A stretch of DNA of 64,000 bases from Pseudomonas sp. FEN (GCF_904067045.1 NZ_CAJFDC010000007.1:1-64000), one strand, 5' to 3'; numbered from the stretch's first letter, positions 28,547 through 40,105 are shown. The notes: generated by a model not told the origin, from the sequence alone. Numbers and translations: made by a program.

Positions 28547-29836
28547 TCAACCCTGCACGACGCAGGTGGCCAAGTGCTCGGAAAGAGCCTCCCAGGCAAT
28601 GCTTTGTTGCTCGCCCTGGCCACGCAGGGGTTTGAAACCTACCACTTGCTGGGCCAATTCGTCGTCACCGAGAATCAAGGCATACAGCGCGCCACTCTTG
28701 TCAGCTTTCTTGAACTGGCTCTTGAAGCTGCCGGCACCGGCGTTGACCTGCAGGCGCAGGTTCGGCAACCGGTCACGAACCTTCTCACTCAGGGCCAGGG
28801 CCGCAAGTTCCGCGGCCTCGCCAAAGGCGCACAGGTAGACATCGACCTGCCGGGAAATTTCTTCCGGGACCTGCTCCAGGGTTTCCAGCAGCAGGATCAA
28901 GCGTTCGATGCCCATGGCAAAGCCCACGCCCGGGGTCGGCTTGCCGCCCATCTGTTCCACCAGGCCATCGTAGCGACCGCCGGCACAGACCGTGCCCTGG
29001 GCGCCCAACTGGTCGGTGACCCACTCGAAAACGGTCTTGCTGTAGTAATCCAGCCCGCGCACCAGCTTGGGATTGATCACGTAAGGGATACCGGCCGCAT
29101 CGAGACGGGCCTTGAGGCCGTCGAAGTGCAGGCGCGACTCTTCGTCGAGATAGTCGGCGAGTTTCGGCGCATCCACCAGCACGGCCTGGGTTTCCGGGTT
29201 CTTGGTGTCGAGCACCCGCAACGGGTTGGTCTTCAGGCGACGCTGGCTGTCTTCGTCCAGCTGGTCGAGACGCGCGCCGAGGAACTCCACCAGGGCCTCG
29301 CGATAGCGCCCACGGGCCTCGCTGGTGCCCAGGCTGTTGAGTTCGAGCTTGACCGCGTTGCGGATGCCCAGCAGGCCCCACAGGCGCCAGGTCAGCACGA
29401 TCAGTTCGGCGTCGATGTCCGGACCTTCGATATTGAAGACTTCACAGCCGATCTGGTGGAACTGGCGATAACGGCCTTTCTGCGGACGCTCGTGGCGGAA
29501 CATCGGGCCGATGTACCAGAGCTTCTGCGGCTGCCCGCCACCGCTGATGCCGTGTTCGAGCACGGCGCGCACGCAGGCCGCGGTGCCTTCCGGGCGCAGG
29601 GTCAGGGAATCGCCGTTGCGGTCCTCGAAGGTGTACATCTCTTTTTCGACGATGTCGGTCACTTCACCGATGGAGCGCTTGAACAGCTCGGTGAACTCGA
29701 CGATCGGCATGCGGATCTGCTTGTAACCGTAGTTATCCAGCAGACGCGCGACAGTGCCCTCGAAATAGCGCCACAGCGGCGTCTGCTCGGGCAGGATGTC
29801 GTTCATGCCACGAATGGCTTGCAAAGACTTGCTCAC
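28547..29836 (-). CDS. hisS: Histidyl-tRNA synthetase
   Basis: Charges tRNA-His. The 429-residue class II synthetase has motif 1 near the start ([10 protein letters not shown] and following), motif 2 around [18 protein letters not shown], the histidine motifs [14 protein letters not shown] and GGRYDGL, motif 3 [11 protein letters not shown], and a C-terminal anticodon-binding domain. It starts at GTG behind AAGGAT. It follows ispG by 22 bp and precedes yfgM. Confidence 0.97.
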   Translation of the reverse strand: MSKSLQAIRGMNDILPEQTPLWRYFEGTVARLLDNYGYKQIRMPIVEFTELFKRSIGEVTDIVEKEMYTFEDRNGDSLTLRPEGTAACVRAVLEHGISGGGQPQKLWYIGPMFRHERPQKGRYRQFHQIGCEVFNIEGPDIDAELIVLTWRLWGLLGIRNAVKLELNSLGTSEARGRYREALVEFLGARLDQLDEDSQRRLKTNPLRVLDTKNPETQAVLVDAPKLADYLDEESRLHFDGLKARLDAAGIPYVINPKLVRGLDYYSKTVFEWVTDQLGAQGTVCAGGRYDGLVEQMGGKPTPGVGFAMGIERLILLLETLEQVPEEISRQVDVYLCAFGEAAELAALALSEKVRDRLPNLRLQVNAGAGSFKSQFKKADKSGALYALILGDDELAQQVVGFKPLRGQGEQQSIAWEALSEHLATCVVQG

Positions 29837-29858
29837 AAAATATCCTTAAATTCTTTGA

Positions 29859-30968
29859 TCAGCCGCGGGCGATCAACGCCGTATCGGCTTCGACCTTTTC
29901 GGCCGCCTTCTGCCGGATCAGCTTTTCCAGCTCATCCACCAGGTTGTCATTCGTCAGTTTCCGCGCCGGCTTGCCGTCGATGTAGATCAGGTTCGGCGTG
30001 CCACCGGTCAGGCCGATGTGGGCCTCTTTGGCCTCGCCCGGGCCATTGACCACACAGCCGATCACCGCCACATCCAGCGGCACCAGCAGATCTTCCAGGC
30101 GCCCTTCCAGCTCGTTCATGGTCTTGACCACATCGAAGTTCTGCCGCGAGCAACTCGGGCAGGCGATGAAGTTGATGCCACGGGAGCGCAGGTGCAGGGA
30201 CTTGAGGATGTCGTAGCCGACTTTCACTTCCTCGACCGGGTCGGCCGCCAACGAGATGCGAATAGTATCGCCAATCCCTTCGGCCAGCAGCATACCGAGG
30301 CCGACGGCGGATTTCACCGTGCCTGAACGCAAACCACCGGCTTCGGTGATTCCCAGGTGCAGCGGCTGGACGATTTCCTTGGCCAGCAGGCGGTAGGCGG
30401 CTACTGCCATGAACACGTCGGAAGCCTTTACGCTGACCTTGAAGTCCTGGAAATTCAGGCGCTCCAGGTGTTCGACATGGCGCAGGGCCGACTCGACCAG
30501 GGCTTCCGGGGTTGGTTCGCCGTACTTTTTCTGCAGGTCTTTTTCCAGGGAGCCGGCATTGACGCCGATACGGATCGGAATACCGCGATCACGGGCGGCA
30601 TCGACCACGGCCCGTACCCGGTCTTCGCGACCGATATTGCCCGGGTTGATGCGCAGGCAGTCGACACCCAGTTCGGCCACGCGCAGGGCGATCCGGTAGT
30701 CGAAGTGAATATCGGCGACCAGCGGCACCTTGACCAACTGCTTGATCCGACCGAAGGCCTCGGCGGCGTCCATATCCGGCACGGAAATCCGCACGATATC
30801 GACGCCCGCGGCTTCCAGACGATTGATCTGCGCCACGGTGGCGGCGACGTCATTGGTGTCGCTGTTGGTCATGCTCTGCACCGCGATCGGTGCATCGCCG
30901 CCCACGGGTACCGAGCCGACCCAGATTTTACGGGACTCGCGACGCTTGATAGGAGATTGGCCGTGCAT
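29859..30968 (-). CDS. ispG: 4-hydroxy-3-methylbut-2-enyl diphosphate synthase
   Basis: Fe-S enzyme converting MEcPP to HMBPP in the MEP isoprenoid pathway. The 369-residue protein has the N-terminal TIM-barrel ([20 protein letters not shown]) and C-terminal cluster domain with CPSCSRQ and, about 35 residues later, CVVNGPGE, which give the three Cys ligands plus the Glu. ATG at 30968 follows rodZ after 3 bp. Confidence 0.97.
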   Translation of the reverse strand: MHGQSPIKRRESRKIWVGSVPVGGDAPIAVQSMTNSDTNDVAATVAQINRLEAAGVDIVRISVPDMDAAEAFGRIKQLVKVPLVADIHFDYRIALRVAELGVDCLRINPGNIGREDRVRAVVDAARDRGIPIRIGVNAGSLEKDLQKKYGEPTPEALVESALRHVEHLERLNFQDFKVSVKASDVFMAVAAYRLLAKEIVQPLHLGITEAGGLRSGTVKSAVGLGMLLAEGIGDTIRISLAADPVEEVKVGYDILKSLHLRSRGINFIACPSCSRQNFDVVKTMNELEGRLEDLLVPLDVAVIGCVVNGPGEAKEAHIGLTGGTPNLIYIDGKPARKLTNDNLVDELEKLIRQKAAEKVEADTALIARG

Positions 30969-30971
30969 GAC

Positions 30972-31958
30972 TTATTGACCTAGCTTCAGGCGAGCGGTCT
31001 CGCCACTGGTGAACGGGGCGATATCGACCGGCTGACCGTTGTACGTAATCTGCGCGCCACGGGCATAGCCCAGGCGCACGGCGAACGGCGGCTTGCCGCT
31101 GAGCTCAAGGTTCTCGCCCTTGCGCTTGAGGCCGCTGAGCAGCACCTTGCCATTGCCGTCGGTGACCTGGGTCCAGCAATCGGCGACGAAGGTCAGGCGG
31201 ACCTGGCCGGCGCCGGCAACGGCCTCGGCGGGCGTACCATTGGCCGGCGCGCTTGGCGCCACCGTCGACGTCGGCGCCGGGGCGGACACCGCTGGCACCA
31301 CCAGGGTCTGGGCCGAATGCGGCACCGGCACCACGGCCGGGGTTGCCGGAGCACTGGTCGCAGGCGCTGGCGGCGCTGGCGGGGCCTCGACAGCGCCTTC
31401 GGGCGCCGCCGCTTCAGGCACCGCCTGATTCTCGGTCACCGCCTGGTCTTCCGGCTCGTCGATCGGGTGAATCTGCGTGGTGCCATCGGCGCTTTCGACT
31501 TCGACGTGCTCCATGCTGATGGCGGCCTGATCCTTGCTACGCAGGCTGGCCTGGTCCTGCCACCAGACGAAACCGCCGCCGATCACGGCAATCAGCAGCA
31601 GCAGGCTGACAATGCGCAGCAGGGTATGGGAAAACCGCACGGGCTCTTCGATACGCCCCAGCGCCTGGACACTGCTGCCCTGGGAGTCGGTGCCGGTGCA
31701 CTGGTCGAACTGCTGGACCAGGCCGGCCTGGTCCATGCCGAGCAACTTGGCGTAGGCGCGAATATAACCGCGGGCAAAGGTATGCCCCGGCAGCTTGTCG
31801 AAGGCACCGGCTTCCAGGTTACTCAAGGACGACGCCGTGAGGTTGAGCTTCAGGGCCACCTCGGCCAGCGTCCAACCATTGCTTTCGCGGGCCTGACGCA
31901 GGGTCTCACCGGGGTTGACGCGAGTCGCTGCTACAAATTCGGGTTGCGCCGCTTTCAT
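30972..31958 (-). CDS. rodZ: Cytoskeleton protein RodZ
   Basis: Links the MreB filament to the cell-wall elongation machinery. The 328-residue protein has a cytoplasmic helix-turn-helix of the Xre type (ETLRQARESNGWTLAEVALK), one membrane segment near residue 110-130 (LLRIVSLLLLIAVIGGGFVW), a Pro/Ala/Val-rich periplasmic linker and the C-terminal DUF4115 beta domain. It overlaps pilF by 4 bp and precedes ispG, the usual order. Confidence 0.95.
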   Translation of the reverse strand: MKAAQPEFVAATRVNPGETLRQARESNGWTLAEVALKLNLTASSLSNLEAGAFDKLPGHTFARGYIRAYAKLLGMDQAGLVQQFDQCTGTDSQGSSVQALGRIEEPVRFSHTLLRIVSLLLLIAVIGGGFVWWQDQASLRSKDQAAISMEHVEVESADGTTQIHPIDEPEDQAVTENQAVPEAAAPEGAVEAPPAPPAPATSAPATPAVVPVPHSAQTLVVPAVSAPAPTSTVAPSAPANGTPAEAVAGAGQVRLTFVADCWTQVTDGNGKVLLSGLKRKGENLELSGKPPFAVRLGYARGAQITYNGQPVDIAPFTSGETARLKLGQ

Positions 31959-32716
31959 CTTTGCTCCGACAGGTATTGCTGATATTCCGGCGTACCGGGA
32001 TAGAGTCGTTTTAGTTGCAGGCCGAAACTGGCGACCTTGTCACGATCTTCGTAGATTTTCGCCAGGCGGATACCGAGCAATAGACTACGTGCATTTTGCT
32101 CGCTCAGCAGGCTGAAGCGGTCGTAATAATCGCGTGCGGGCACATAATGCCTGTCTTCGTAAGACAACTCAGCCATTTCCAGCAAAGCGCGTGGCTGTTG
32201 TCGATTCAGGCGCAGGGATTTTTCGAAGTGCTGCTGGGCCAGATCCCGCTGGCCAAGGGCCAGGGCAGCCAGACCGAGGTTTTCGAAAACCCGGGAGCGT
32301 TCGGTATAGAGGCTGTCGGCGGCGGCCTGTTCGAAACGCTGGTAGGCGTCCTTGTAGCGTTTGAGCTCGAACAGGAAGCTGCCGTAATTGTTGAGAATAC
32401 GTGCATCGCCCGGACGCGACGACAGGGCTTTCTGGAAATGCTCCTCGGCGAGTTGCGCTTCGCCTTCGGCCTGGAACACCAGCGCCAGGGCGGCATTGGC
32501 GTCGGGGTCGGAGCTGTTCATTTCCAGGGCTTTCTTGAGCGGGACCTTGGCCTGTTCGGTCTGGCCTTGCTGCAGATAGCCGATGCCCAGTTGCACATAG
32601 GCCGTGCGCGCTTCTTCGCGCCCCTTGCTGGTACTCAACGGATCGACATTACCCGATGAAACGCAGCCGGCCAGCAGGCCGGTGAATACTACAAGGAGCG
32701 CAGCGCGCAAGGTCAT
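31955..32716 (-). CDS. pilW: Type IV pilus biogenesis lipoprotein PilF/PilW
   Basis: Pilotin that carries the secretin PilQ to the outer membrane. The 253-residue precursor has a lipobox L-L-A-G-C at residues 14-18 and about six tetratricopeptide repeats (for example AYVQLGIGYLQQGQTEQAKV and ANAALALVFQAEGEAQLAEE). It lies between rlmN and rodZ and overlaps rodZ by 4 bp. Known as PilF in Pseudomonas and PilW elsewhere. Confidence 0.93.
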   Translation of the reverse strand: MTLRAALLVVFTGLLAGCVSSGNVDPLSTSKGREEARTAYVQLGIGYLQQGQTEQAKVPLKKALEMNSSDPDANAALALVFQAEGEAQLAEEHFQKALSSRPGDARILNNYGSFLFELKRYKDAYQRFEQAAADSLYTERSRVFENLGLAALALGQRDLAQQHFEKSLRLNRQQPRALLEMAELSYEDRHYVPARDYYDRFSLLSEQNARSLLLGIRLAKIYEDRDKVASFGLQLKRLYPGTPEYQQYLSEQR

Positions 32717-32728
32717 GGAGGTCCTCTC

Positions 32729-33877
32729 TCAGTTTTGGTTCGCGGCGCTTTGCCCACTTTCGGCATCGGCGCTCAGCTCACGTACGGCGATGTAGCGTTC
32801 GCTGCGACGGGTGCGATCCAGCACCTGTCCCACCAGTTGACCACAGGCCGCGTCGATGTCTTCACCGCGGGTGGTGCGTACCGTGACGTTGTAGCCGGCC
32901 TGATGCAACAGATCCTGGAAACGCCGGATCGCATTGTTGCTCGGGCGCTCGTAGCCCGAATGCGGGAACGGGTTGAATGGAATCAGGTTGATCTTGCAGG
33001 GCGTGTCCTTGAGCAGCTCGATCATCTCGACGGCATGCTCGACCTGGTCGTTGACATCCTTGAGCAGGGTGTACTCGATGGTCAGGACGCGCTTCTCGCC
33101 GAGGGTCGCCATGTAGCGACGGCACGACTCAAGCAGCATCTTAAGCGGATACTTCTTGTTGATCGGCACCAATTGGTTACGCAATGCGTCATTGGGTGCG
33201 TGCAGCGACAACGCCAGGGAGACGTCGATGTGCTCGGCCAGCACGTCGATCATCGGAACCACGCCGGAGGTCGACAGGGTCACGCGGCGCTTGGAGATGC
33301 CGTAGCCCAGGTCGTCCATCATCAGGCGCATGGCCGCGATGACATTGTCGAAGTTCAGCAGCGGCTCACCCATGCCCATCATCACCACGTTGGTGATGGC
33401 ACGGTCGATGGTCGCCGGGACGCTGCCAAAGGATTTGTTGGCAATCCACACCTGGCCGATCACTTCGGCGGCGGTGAGGTTGCTGTTGAAGCCTTGCTTG
33501 CCGGTGGAGCAGAAACTGCAGTCCAGGGCACAACCCGCCTGGGACGAAACGCACAAGGTGCCGCGCTTGCCCTGGGGAATGTAGACGGTCTCGACGCAGC
33601 TGCCGGACGCCACGCGCACCACCCATTTACGGGTGCCATCGGTGGAGATGTCCTCGCTGACCACTTCGGGACCACGCACTTCAGCAACAGCCTTGAGCTT
33701 TTCACGCAAGGCCTTGCTGACGTTCGTCATGGCGTCGAAATCATCGACGCCAAAGTGGTGAATCCATTTCATTACCTGACCGGCACGGAAACGCTTCTCC
33801 CCGATTGAGTCGAAGAACTTTTCCATTTCCGGTTGAGTCAGCCCCAACAGGTTTGTCTTGCCAGTCGATGTCGTCAT
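32729..33877 (-). CDS. rlmN: Dual-specificity 23S rRNA/tRNA adenine-C2 methyltransferase
   Basis: Radical SAM enzyme methylating A2503 of 23S rRNA and A37 of some tRNAs. The 382-residue protein has the cluster motif C116-x3-C120-x2-C123 (GCALDCSFC), the glycine motif GMGEPLLN, and the C-terminal Cys (AACGQL) that carries the protein methyl group. ATG at 33877 has AAGG ahead; the ATG at 33895 is less likely. It lies between ndk and pilF. Confidence 0.96.
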   Translation of the reverse strand: MTTSTGKTNLLGLTQPEMEKFFDSIGEKRFRAGQVMKWIHHFGVDDFDAMTNVSKALREKLKAVAEVRGPEVVSEDISTDGTRKWVVRVASGSCVETVYIPQGKRGTLCVSSQAGCALDCSFCSTGKQGFNSNLTAAEVIGQVWIANKSFGSVPATIDRAITNVVMMGMGEPLLNFDNVIAAMRLMMDDLGYGISKRRVTLSTSGVVPMIDVLAEHIDVSLALSLHAPNDALRNQLVPINKKYPLKMLLESCRRYMATLGEKRVLTIEYTLLKDVNDQVEHAVEMIELLKDTPCKINLIPFNPFPHSGYERPSNNAIRRFQDLLHQAGYNVTVRTTRGEDIDAACGQLVGQVLDRTRRSERYIAVRELSADAESGQSAANQN

Positions 33878-33905
33878 GGTTTCACCTTCACTCATAAGCC
33901 TGTGC

Positions 33906-34331
33906 TTAGCGAGCGGTTACTTCGGTAGCAGCGAAGAAGTAAGCGATTTCGCGAGCGGCAGCGGCTTCGGAGTCCGAACCGTGTACGGCGTTGGCGTCGA
34001 TGGACTCGGCGAAATCGGCGCGGATGGTACCGGCGGCAGCTTCTTTAGGGTTGGTAGCGCCCATCAGCTCACGGTTGCGAGCGATAGCGTTTTCACCTTC
34101 CAGCACCTGGACGACAACCGGACCGGAAGTCATGAAGGCAACCAGTTCACCGAAGAAACCACGAGCGCTGTGCTCAGCGTAGAAGCCTTCGGCTTCAGCC
34201 TTGGACAGTTGCTTCATTTTCGAAGCGACAACGCGCAGGCCGGCGTCTTCGAAACGGGAAACGATCTTGCCGATCACGTTTTTTGCAACGGCGTCAGGCT
34301 TGATGATGGAGAAAGTACGTTGAACAGCCAT
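33906..34331 (-). CDS. ndk: Nucleoside diphosphate kinase
   Basis: Transfers phosphate from ATP to other nucleoside diphosphates. The 141-residue protein is the normal length, with K11 in [10 protein letters not shown], and the phosphorylated H117 in N-A-V-H-G-S-D. The ATG at 34331 is used; ten residues encoded upstream are not part of the family. It sits between iscX and rlmN, as in other pseudomonads. Confidence 0.98.
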   Translation of the reverse strand: MAVQRTFSIIKPDAVAKNVIGKIVSRFEDAGLRVVASKMKQLSKAEAEGFYAEHSARGFFGELVAFMTSGPVVVQVLEGENAIARNRELMGATNPKEAAAGTIRADFAESIDANAVHGSDSEAAAAREIAYFFAATEVTAR

Positions 34332-34419
34332 GGTGTAACTCCAGAAACAGTGATTTGCCAAAAATTAAACCCGCGAATTATACGCGGGTTCCTGGGTATT
34401 GCCTAACCTGCCGCACTGC

Positions 34420-34620
34420 TCAGTCGCGTTCTTCGATCCAGTGGGCCTGAATGGCCTCCAGAACCTTCTCGCCACAGTGCTCGGGCTTGTCGTCGAATTC
34501 GGGCAATTCCATCACCCACTTGCGCAGATCGACGAAGTTGACCGACATTGGATCGACTTCCGGCTTGCTTTCAGACAGTTGGATCGCGATTTCCAGCACA
34601 TCAACCCATTTCAGGCTCAT
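34420..34620 (-). CDS. iscX: Fe-S cluster assembly protein IscX
   Basis: Small acidic protein that binds IscS and iron and tunes cluster assembly. The 66-residue product has the family patterns MSLKWVDVLEIAIQL, D-P-x-x-V-x-F-x-D-L and HWIEERD at the end. The ATG at 34620 is the expected start. It follows fdx by 14 bp at the end of the isc operon. Confidence 0.95.
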   Translation of the reverse strand: MSLKWVDVLEIAIQLSESKPEVDPMSVNFVDLRKWVMELPEFDDKPEHCGEKVLEAIQAHWIEERD

Positions 34621-34634
34621 GACAGCTCCCAGAA

Positions 34635-34976
34635 TCAATGCGGCGCTTCGGCGGCGTGGTTAAGCGAGTATTTCGGAATTTCGATGGTCAGGTCTTCGCT
34701 CCCGACTTTTGCCTGACAGGCCAGACGCGACTGGGCTTCCAGCCCCCAGGCCTTATCAAGGTAGTCTTCTTCCAGCTCATCGGCCTCTTCCAGCGAGTCG
34801 AAACCTTCGCGAACCAGGCAATGACAGGTGGTGCAGGCACAGACGCCACCACAGGCACTTTCCATCTCGATGTGATTCTCATGAGCCAACTCGAGGATCG
34901 AAATCCCTGTCTCGGCCTCCACGACCAAGCCGTCCGGGCAAAACTTTTCGTGTGGCAGAAAAATGACCTGCGGCAT
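34635..34976 (-). CDS. fdx: [2Fe-2S] ferredoxin of the Isc system
   Basis: Electron donor in Isc cluster synthesis. The 113-residue protein has the adrenodoxin-type cluster motif C42-x5-C48-x2-C51 and C87 (SRLACQ). It starts 2 bp after hscA and overlaps nothing; iscX follows. Acidic surface around the cluster fits IscS binding. Confidence 0.97.
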   Translation of the reverse strand: MPQVIFLPHEKFCPDGLVVEAETGISILELAHENHIEMESACGGVCACTTCHCLVREGFDSLEEADELEEDYLDKAWGLEAQSRLACQAKVGSEDLTIEIPKYSLNHAAEAPH

Positions 34977-34978
34977 CG

Positions 34979-36841
34979 TTACTCCTCGATCTCATTCAGA
35001 TTGCGCCCCGCCAGCGCGGCTTTCACCGTCGAGTCCAGGCGGCGGGCGGCAAAGGCGTCGGTCACTTGCGACAGACGCTTGGTCTGCTGCTCGATGGCGT
35101 AACCATCGGTGCCTTTCATCAGTTCGGTCAGTTCCCGGACCTGCAGATCGATAACCATGCGCTCGTCGGCATCCAGCAAGCGCTCGCCATCGGCCTCCAA
35201 AGCCGCCTGCACGGCTTCGACCAGGCGCTGGGCATCGACCTGCTGCTCGCGCAGCACGCGGGCAACCTTGTCGTCGTTGGCGTGCTGGAACGAATCCTTG
35301 AGCATCTTGGCGATTTCGCCGTCGGTCAGACCGTAGGATGGCTTGACCTGGATACTCGCCTCGACCCCCGAACCCAGTTCGCGGGCCGAGACATTGAGCA
35401 GGCCGTCGGCATCGACCTGGAAGGTCACGCGAATCTTCGCCGCGCCCGCGACCATGGCCGGGATACCGCGCAGTTCGAAGCGCGCCAGGGAACGACAGTC
35501 GCTGATCAGTTCACGCTCGCCCTGCAGGACGTGAATCGCCATGGCCGACTGGCCGTCTTTATAAGTGGTGAAGTCCTGGGCGCGGGCAACAGGGATGGTG
35601 GTGTTGCGCGGAATCACCTTCTCCATCAGGCCGCCCATGGTTTCCAGCCCCAGGGACAACGGAATCACATCCAGCAACAGCAATTCGCCGCCATCGCGCT
35701 TGTTGCCGGCCAGGGTGTCGGCCTGGATCGCGGCGCCAATGGCCACTACCTGATCCGGGTCGATCTCGGTCAACGGCTGGCGCCCGAACATCTCGGCGAC
35801 CGCCTCGCGCACGCGCGGTACGCGGGTCGAACCACCGACCATGACCACGGCATGCACCTCTTCAAGCTCGACATTCGAGTCGCGCACGGCGCGACGGCAA
35901 GCCTTGAGGCTGCGCGCGACCATCGGCTCGATCAACGCATCAAAAACCTCGCGAGTGAGCCGGGCACGCCAGTCACCATAAGCCACCTCGACCGAACTCG
36001 CCTCGGTCAGGGCCTCCTTGGCCGCACAGGCCGTCTGCAACAGGCTGCGCTGGGCACCCGGATCGAGATCGGCGGACAAACCGGCCTGCCCGATGATCCA
36101 GCCGGCAATCGCGTGATCGAAGTCATCGCCGCCCAGGGCCGTGTCACCACCGGTAGCCAGAACCTCGAAGACCCCGCCGGTCAGGCGCAGGATCGAAATA
36201 TCGAAGGTGCCACCACCGAGGTCATAGATCGCGACCACGCCTTCGGCGTGCTGATCCAGACCATAGGCCACGGCCGCGGCGGTCGGCTCGTTGAGCAGCC
36301 GCAGCACATTGAGCCCGGCCAGTCTGGCCGCGTCCTTGGTCGCCTGGCGCTGGGCATCGTCGAAATAGGCCGGCACGGTGATCACCGCGCCCACCAGTTC
36401 GCCACCCAGGCTCGACTCGGCGCGCTGACGCAGCACCTTGAGGATATCCGCGGAGACTTCCACCGGGCTTTTCGGGCCTTGCACGGTGTCGATGAAGGGC
36501 ATGTGCGACTCACCGCCGACAAAGCGATAAGGCAGTTGCTCGCCCAGTTGCTTGACGTCCGTCAGGCCACGGCCCATCAGGCGTTTCACCGACAACACGG
36601 TATTGAGCGGGTCAGTGGCGGCAGCCAGCTTGGCCGACTGGCCAACCTCGACGCGGTCGGCGTGATAGCGTACCGCGGACGGCAGGATCACCTGCCCGTC
36701 GGCATCGGGCAACGGCTCGGAAAGACCACTGCGCAACGCAGCGACCAGCGAATTGGTAGTGCCCAAGTCGATCCCCACAGCCAGGCGACGCTGGTGCGGT
36801 TGAGGACTCTGGCCGGGTTCGGCGATCTGCAGTAGGGCCAT
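34979..36841 (-). CDS. hscA: Fe-S chaperone HscA (Hsp70 family)
   Basis: Specialised Hsp70 that drives cluster transfer from IscU. The 620-residue protein has the actin-like ATPase ([36 protein letters not shown]) and a substrate-binding beta domain plus helical lid. The client motif LPPVK is present in the IscU of this operon. It lies between hscB (51 bp upstream) and fdx. Confidence 0.97.
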   Translation of the reverse strand: MALLQIAEPGQSPQPHQRRLAVGIDLGTTNSLVAALRSGLSEPLPDADGQVILPSAVRYHADRVEVGQSAKLAAATDPLNTVLSVKRLMGRGLTDVKQLGEQLPYRFVGGESHMPFIDTVQGPKSPVEVSADILKVLRQRAESSLGGELVGAVITVPAYFDDAQRQATKDAARLAGLNVLRLLNEPTAAAVAYGLDQHAEGVVAIYDLGGGTFDISILRLTGGVFEVLATGGDTALGGDDFDHAIAGWIIGQAGLSADLDPGAQRSLLQTACAAKEALTEASSVEVAYGDWRARLTREVFDALIEPMVARSLKACRRAVRDSNVELEEVHAVVMVGGSTRVPRVREAVAEMFGRQPLTEIDPDQVVAIGAAIQADTLAGNKRDGGELLLLDVIPLSLGLETMGGLMEKVIPRNTTIPVARAQDFTTYKDGQSAMAIHVLQGERELISDCRSLARFELRGIPAMVAGAAKIRVTFQVDADGLLNVSARELGSGVEASIQVKPSYGLTDGEIAKMLKDSFQHANDDKVARVLREQQVDAQRLVEAVQAALEADGERLLDADERMVIDLQVRELTELMKGTDGYAIEQQTKRLSQVTDAFAARRLDSTVKAALAGRNLNEIEE

Positions 36842-36892
36842 CGTTATCTGGACTTATCTGAATATCAGGCGTGCGACCGAGGCGGCACTGGG

Positions 36893-37414
36893 TTAATCGT
36901 CGAGGCGCTCTTCTAGCTGGCGCACTTCGTAGGTGAGCTTGTCGAGAAACTGCATGCGCCGCATCAGGCGCTCGGCCTGTTCGCGTTGCGCGGCATCGTT
37001 CCAACAGGCGGCAAAGCTCTCGTTCAACTGGTCCTGGGCAATTTTCAAGCGACGCTTGAACGTGACGATACCGGGCAGGTCCGCCTCGTCCTGCAGCTCC
37101 TCGAGCTCCTCGCGCCACTGCATCTGCTGCATCAGGAAATCGGGATCGTGCACCGTGACCTCCAGCGGCAACTCGCGACCGCCCATGGCGAGCAGGTAGC
37201 GCGCGCGCTTGGGAGGACTCTTGAGGGTCTGGTAGGCCTCGTTGAGGCTGGCGGACTGCTCCAGGGCCAGGCGTTGCTCGCGCTCGGAAGCGTCGGCAAA
37301 GCGGTCCGGATGCACGGCGCGCGCCAGTTCACGGTAGCGCGCGGCCAACTGTTCGAGATCCAGCGTAAAGCTCGGCTGCAACTCGAATAAAGCGAAATGA
37401 CAAGGAGTACCCAC
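36893..37414 (-). CDS. hscB: Co-chaperone HscB (J-protein)
   Basis: Brings IscU to HscA and stimulates its ATPase. The 173-residue protein has the J-domain with HPDRF (in [15 protein letters not shown]) and a C-terminal three-helix bundle. The start is a GTG at 37414 with GAGG six bases ahead; the frame continues upstream to 37453 into the iscA end, but that part is not family sequence. It follows iscA by 8 bp. Confidence 0.95.
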   Translation of the reverse strand: MGTPCHFALFELQPSFTLDLEQLAARYRELARAVHPDRFADASEREQRLALEQSASLNEAYQTLKSPPKRARYLLAMGGRELPLEVTVHDPDFLMQQMQWREELEELQDEADLPGIVTFKRRLKIAQDQLNESFAACWNDAAQREQAERLMRRMQFLDKLTYEVRQLEERLDD

Positions 37415-37422
37415 AAGAAGCC

Positions 37423-37746
37423 TCAGATGTTGAAGCTTTCGCCGCAGCCACACTCACCGCGCACGTTGGGGTTGTTGAACTTGAAGCCTTCGTTCAACCC
37501 TTCCTTGACGAAATCCAGCTCGGTGCCGTCCAGGTAGGTCAGGCTCTTCGGGTCGATGATCACTTTCTCGCCGTGACTCTCGAACACCTGGTCTTCCGCC
37601 ACCACCTCGTCGACGAACTCCAGCACATAGGCAAGACCGGAACAGCCCGTGGTGCGAACACCCAGACGAATCCCTTCACCTTTGCCGCGCCCGTCAAGGG
37701 AACGTCGCACGTGTCGAGCAGCCGCTTCTGTCATGCTGATAGCCAT
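37423..37746 (-). CDS. iscA: A-type Fe-S carrier IscA
   Basis: Carries clusters to target proteins. The 107-residue protein has the three cluster cysteines C35 (TTGCSGLAY), C99 and C101 (GECGCGESF). It lies between iscU and hscB in the isc operon. Confidence 0.97.
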   Translation of the reverse strand: MAISMTEAAARHVRRSLDGRGKGEGIRLGVRTTGCSGLAYVLEFVDEVVAEDQVFESHGEKVIIDPKSLTYLDGTELDFVKEGLNEGFKFNNPNVRGECGCGESFNI

Positions 37747-37790
37747 CGGTGACTCCTTACTATTCGCCCAAATCTTGCACGCCGGATCGT

Positions 37791-38177
37791 TTAGATCAGG
37801 CCTTTCTTCTGCTTGTAATCGCGAACGGCGGCCTTGATGGCGTCTTCGGCGAGTACCGAGCAGTGGATCTTCACTGGCGGCAGGGCCAGTTCTTCAGCCA
37901 GCTGAGTGTTCTTGATGGTCTCGGCTTCATCCAGGGTCTTGCCCTTCATCCACTCGGTGGCCAGGGAGCTGGAGGCGATCGCCGAACCGCAGCCGTAGGT
38001 CTTGAACTTGGCATCTTCGATGATGCCTTGCTCGTTGACCTTGATCTGCAGGCGCATCACGTCGCCGCACGCCGGGGCGCCGACCATGCCAGTGCCGACA
38101 TCCGGGTCTTCCGCGTCCATCTTGCCGACGTTACGCGGGTTTTCGTAGTGGTCGATGACCTTTTCGCTGTAAGCCAT
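37791..38177 (-). CDS. iscU: Fe-S scaffold IscU
   Basis: Scaffold on which new [2Fe-2S] clusters are built. The 128-residue protein has the ligands C37 (GAPACGD), C63 (YGCGSA), H105 and C106 (KIHCSV), the regulatory D39, and the HscA-recognition motif LPPVK at 99-103. ATG at 38177 ([10 protein letters not shown]) is the family start. It follows iscS by about 100 bp. Confidence 0.98.
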   Translation of the reverse strand: MAYSEKVIDHYENPRNVGKMDAEDPDVGTGMVGAPACGDVMRLQIKVNEQGIIEDAKFKTYGCGSAIASSSLATEWMKGKTLDEAETIKNTQLAEELALPPVKIHCSVLAEDAIKAAVRDYKQKKGLI

Positions 38178-38276
38178 GGTACTAATCCTCACTCATCAGG
38201 GCCGCTCTCGGTCCCGCGCTACGCCAGCCGTTGATTGCCGTGTAGCTACAGGCCCCGTATGTGGCGGCTTCTTTGT

Positions 38277-39491
38277 TTAGTGTGCCGCCCACTCGATCTT
38301 CGAGATATCGACGCCGTCTTTGAACATGTCCCACAGCGGCGACAGAGCGCGCAGCTTGGTAACGGCCTCGCAGACTTTCTGCGCGGCATAATCGATTTCT
38401 TCCTCGGTGGTAAAGCGACCGAAGGTGAAGCGGATCGAGCTGTGCGCCAGTTCATCATTGCGGCCCAGGGCGCGCAGGACGTACGAAGGCTCAAGCGAAG
38501 CCGAGGTGCAAGCCGAACCGGAGGAAACCGCGAGGTCCTTGAGCGCCATGATCAGCGACTCGCCTTCGACATAGTTGAAGCTCAGGTTCAGGTTGTGCGG
38601 TACGCGGGCAGTCATGCTGCCGTTGATGTACAGCTCTTCCAGGTGTTCGACCTGTTTGTAGAAACGCTCGCTCAGGGCCTTGATGCGCTGGTTCTCGGCA
38701 ACCATGTCTTCCTTGGCCACGCGGAACGCTTCGCCCATGCCGACGATCTGGTGGGTCGCCAGGGTACCGGAGCGCATGCCGCGCTCGTGACCGCCGCCGT
38801 GCATGGTCGCCTCGAGGCGCACACGCGGCTTGCGGCTGACGTACAGCGCGCCGATGCCTTTGGGACCGTAGGTCTTGTGGGCGGAGAAGGACATCAGGTC
38901 GACTTTCAGCTTCTGCAGGTCGATCTCGACCTTGCCGGTGGACTGAGCGGCGTCAACATGGAACAGCACGCCGCGCGAGCGGGTCAGCTCGCCAATGGCG
39001 GCAATATCGTTGATCGTGCCGATCTCGTTGTTCACGTGCATGATCGAAACCAGGATGGTGTCGTCGCGCAGCGCGGCTTCAACCATGGCCGGAGTGATCA
39101 GGCCGTCCGCACCAGGCTCGATGTAGGTGACTTCGAAACCTTCGCGCTCCAGTTGGCGCATGGTGTCGAGCACCGCCTTGTGTTCGATCTTGCTGGTGAT
39201 CAGGTGCTTGCCCTTGGTGCTGTAGAAGTGCGCGACACCCTTGATTGCCAGGTTGTCGGACTCGGTGGCACCGGAGGTCCAGACGATTTCACGCGGGTCG
39301 GCGTTGACCAGGTCGGCCACCTGACGACGTGCGTTTTCCACGGACTCTTCGGCTTTCCAGCCGAACACGTGGGAGCGGGACGCCGGGTTACCGAAGTTTC
39401 CGTCGACCAGCAGGCATTCACTCATTTTTTGCGCGACACGCGGATCAACCGGGGTGGTCGCTGAGTAATCAAGGTAAATCGGCAATTTCAT
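38277..39491 (-). CDS. iscS: Cysteine desulfurase IscS
   Basis: PLP enzyme that takes sulfur from cysteine for Fe-S clusters and tRNA thiolation. The 404-residue protein has the cofactor lysine K206 in [10 protein letters not shown] and the active-site Cys C328 in SSGSACTSA, with the long loop of group I desulfurases. ATG at 39491 has GGAG eight bases ahead. It follows iscR by 50 bp. Confidence 0.98.
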   Translation of the reverse strand: MKLPIYLDYSATTPVDPRVAQKMSECLLVDGNFGNPASRSHVFGWKAEESVENARRQVADLVNADPREIVWTSGATESDNLAIKGVAHFYSTKGKHLITSKIEHKAVLDTMRQLEREGFEVTYIEPGADGLITPAMVEAALRDDTILVSIMHVNNEIGTINDIAAIGELTRSRGVLFHVDAAQSTGKVEIDLQKLKVDLMSFSAHKTYGPKGIGALYVSRKPRVRLEATMHGGGHERGMRSGTLATHQIVGMGEAFRVAKEDMVAENQRIKALSERFYKQVEHLEELYINGSMTARVPHNLNLSFNYVEGESLIMALKDLAVSSGSACTSASLEPSYVLRALGRNDELAHSSIRFTFGRFTTEEEIDYAAQKVCEAVTKLRALSPLWDMFKDGVDISKIEWAAH

Positions 39492-39541
39492 GGACACTCT
39501 CCTAAATCAGGCTGGCTGGCGCACCGCGGGCTCTTTGGCTG

Positions 39542-40033
39542 TCATTCGACGGCGGACGCTTGGATCTTATCCAGGTGTAGCGCTTTGCTATTACCGCGGC
39601 GCTGATCCTGACGCAGGGCGACTTCTTGCACTTCACGGCGAGTGACAAGGTCCGCCAAGCTGATACCGCTGAGAAATTCGTGGATCTGCAGGCTGAGGTC
39701 GCACCACAGATGGTGGGTCAGGCAGGTGTCGCCGCCGTGGCAATCGCCCAGCCCCTGACATTTGGTGGCATCGACCGATTCGTTCACCGCATCGATCACC
39801 TGGGCCACCTGGATCCCCTGCATTTCGCGTGACAGCTGATAGCCGCCACCAGGACCGCGCACGCTGGATACCAGGTTGCTGCGGCGCAATTTGGCGAAAA
39901 GCTGTTCAAGGTAGGACAGGGAGATGCCTTGGCGCTCGGAGATATCGGCCAGAGACACCGGCCCGCGTTGCGCGTGCAACGCCAGGTCGAGCATGGCGGT
40001 CACGGCGTATCGGCCTTTTGTAGTCAGTCGCAT
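39542..40033 (-). CDS. iscR: Fe-S responsive repressor IscR
   Basis: Rrf2-family regulator; with its [2Fe-2S] cluster it represses the isc operon. The 163-residue protein has the winged HTH ([20 protein letters not shown]) and the cluster ligands C92, C98, C104 and H107 (KCQGLGDC...DTCLTH). It is the first gene of the operon. Just upstream lies a clear type 1 IscR box overlapping the promoter. Confidence 0.97.
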   Translation of the reverse strand: MRLTTKGRYAVTAMLDLALHAQRGPVSLADISERQGISLSYLEQLFAKLRRSNLVSSVRGPGGGYQLSREMQGIQVAQVIDAVNESVDATKCQGLGDCHGGDTCLTHHLWCDLSLQIHEFLSGISLADLVTRREVQEVALRQDQRRGNSKALHLDKIQASAVE

Positions 40034-40080
40034 GGACAGGTACCACGGAGTTACGGGATCGGGATGGGGAAGAGTATGCT

Positions 40081-40105
40081 ATTCCCGAGTATTTAAGTCA
40101 ACTAT
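40081..40105 (-). promoter_or_regulatory. iscR promoter with type 1 IscR box
   Basis: On the minus strand ATAGTTGACTTAAATACTCG and the following GGAAT match the type 1 IscR site (ATASYYGACT...AGTCRRSTAT) and include a TTGACT -35 element; the -10 (TAGCAT) follows. It lies about 50-70 bp upstream of iscR, so holo-IscR should repress its own operon. Confidence 0.8.

Noticed and set aside
35066..36835. A 589-codon open frame opposite hscA
   Set aside because: Antisense shadow of hscA; composition is typical of reverse frames in high-GC genes.
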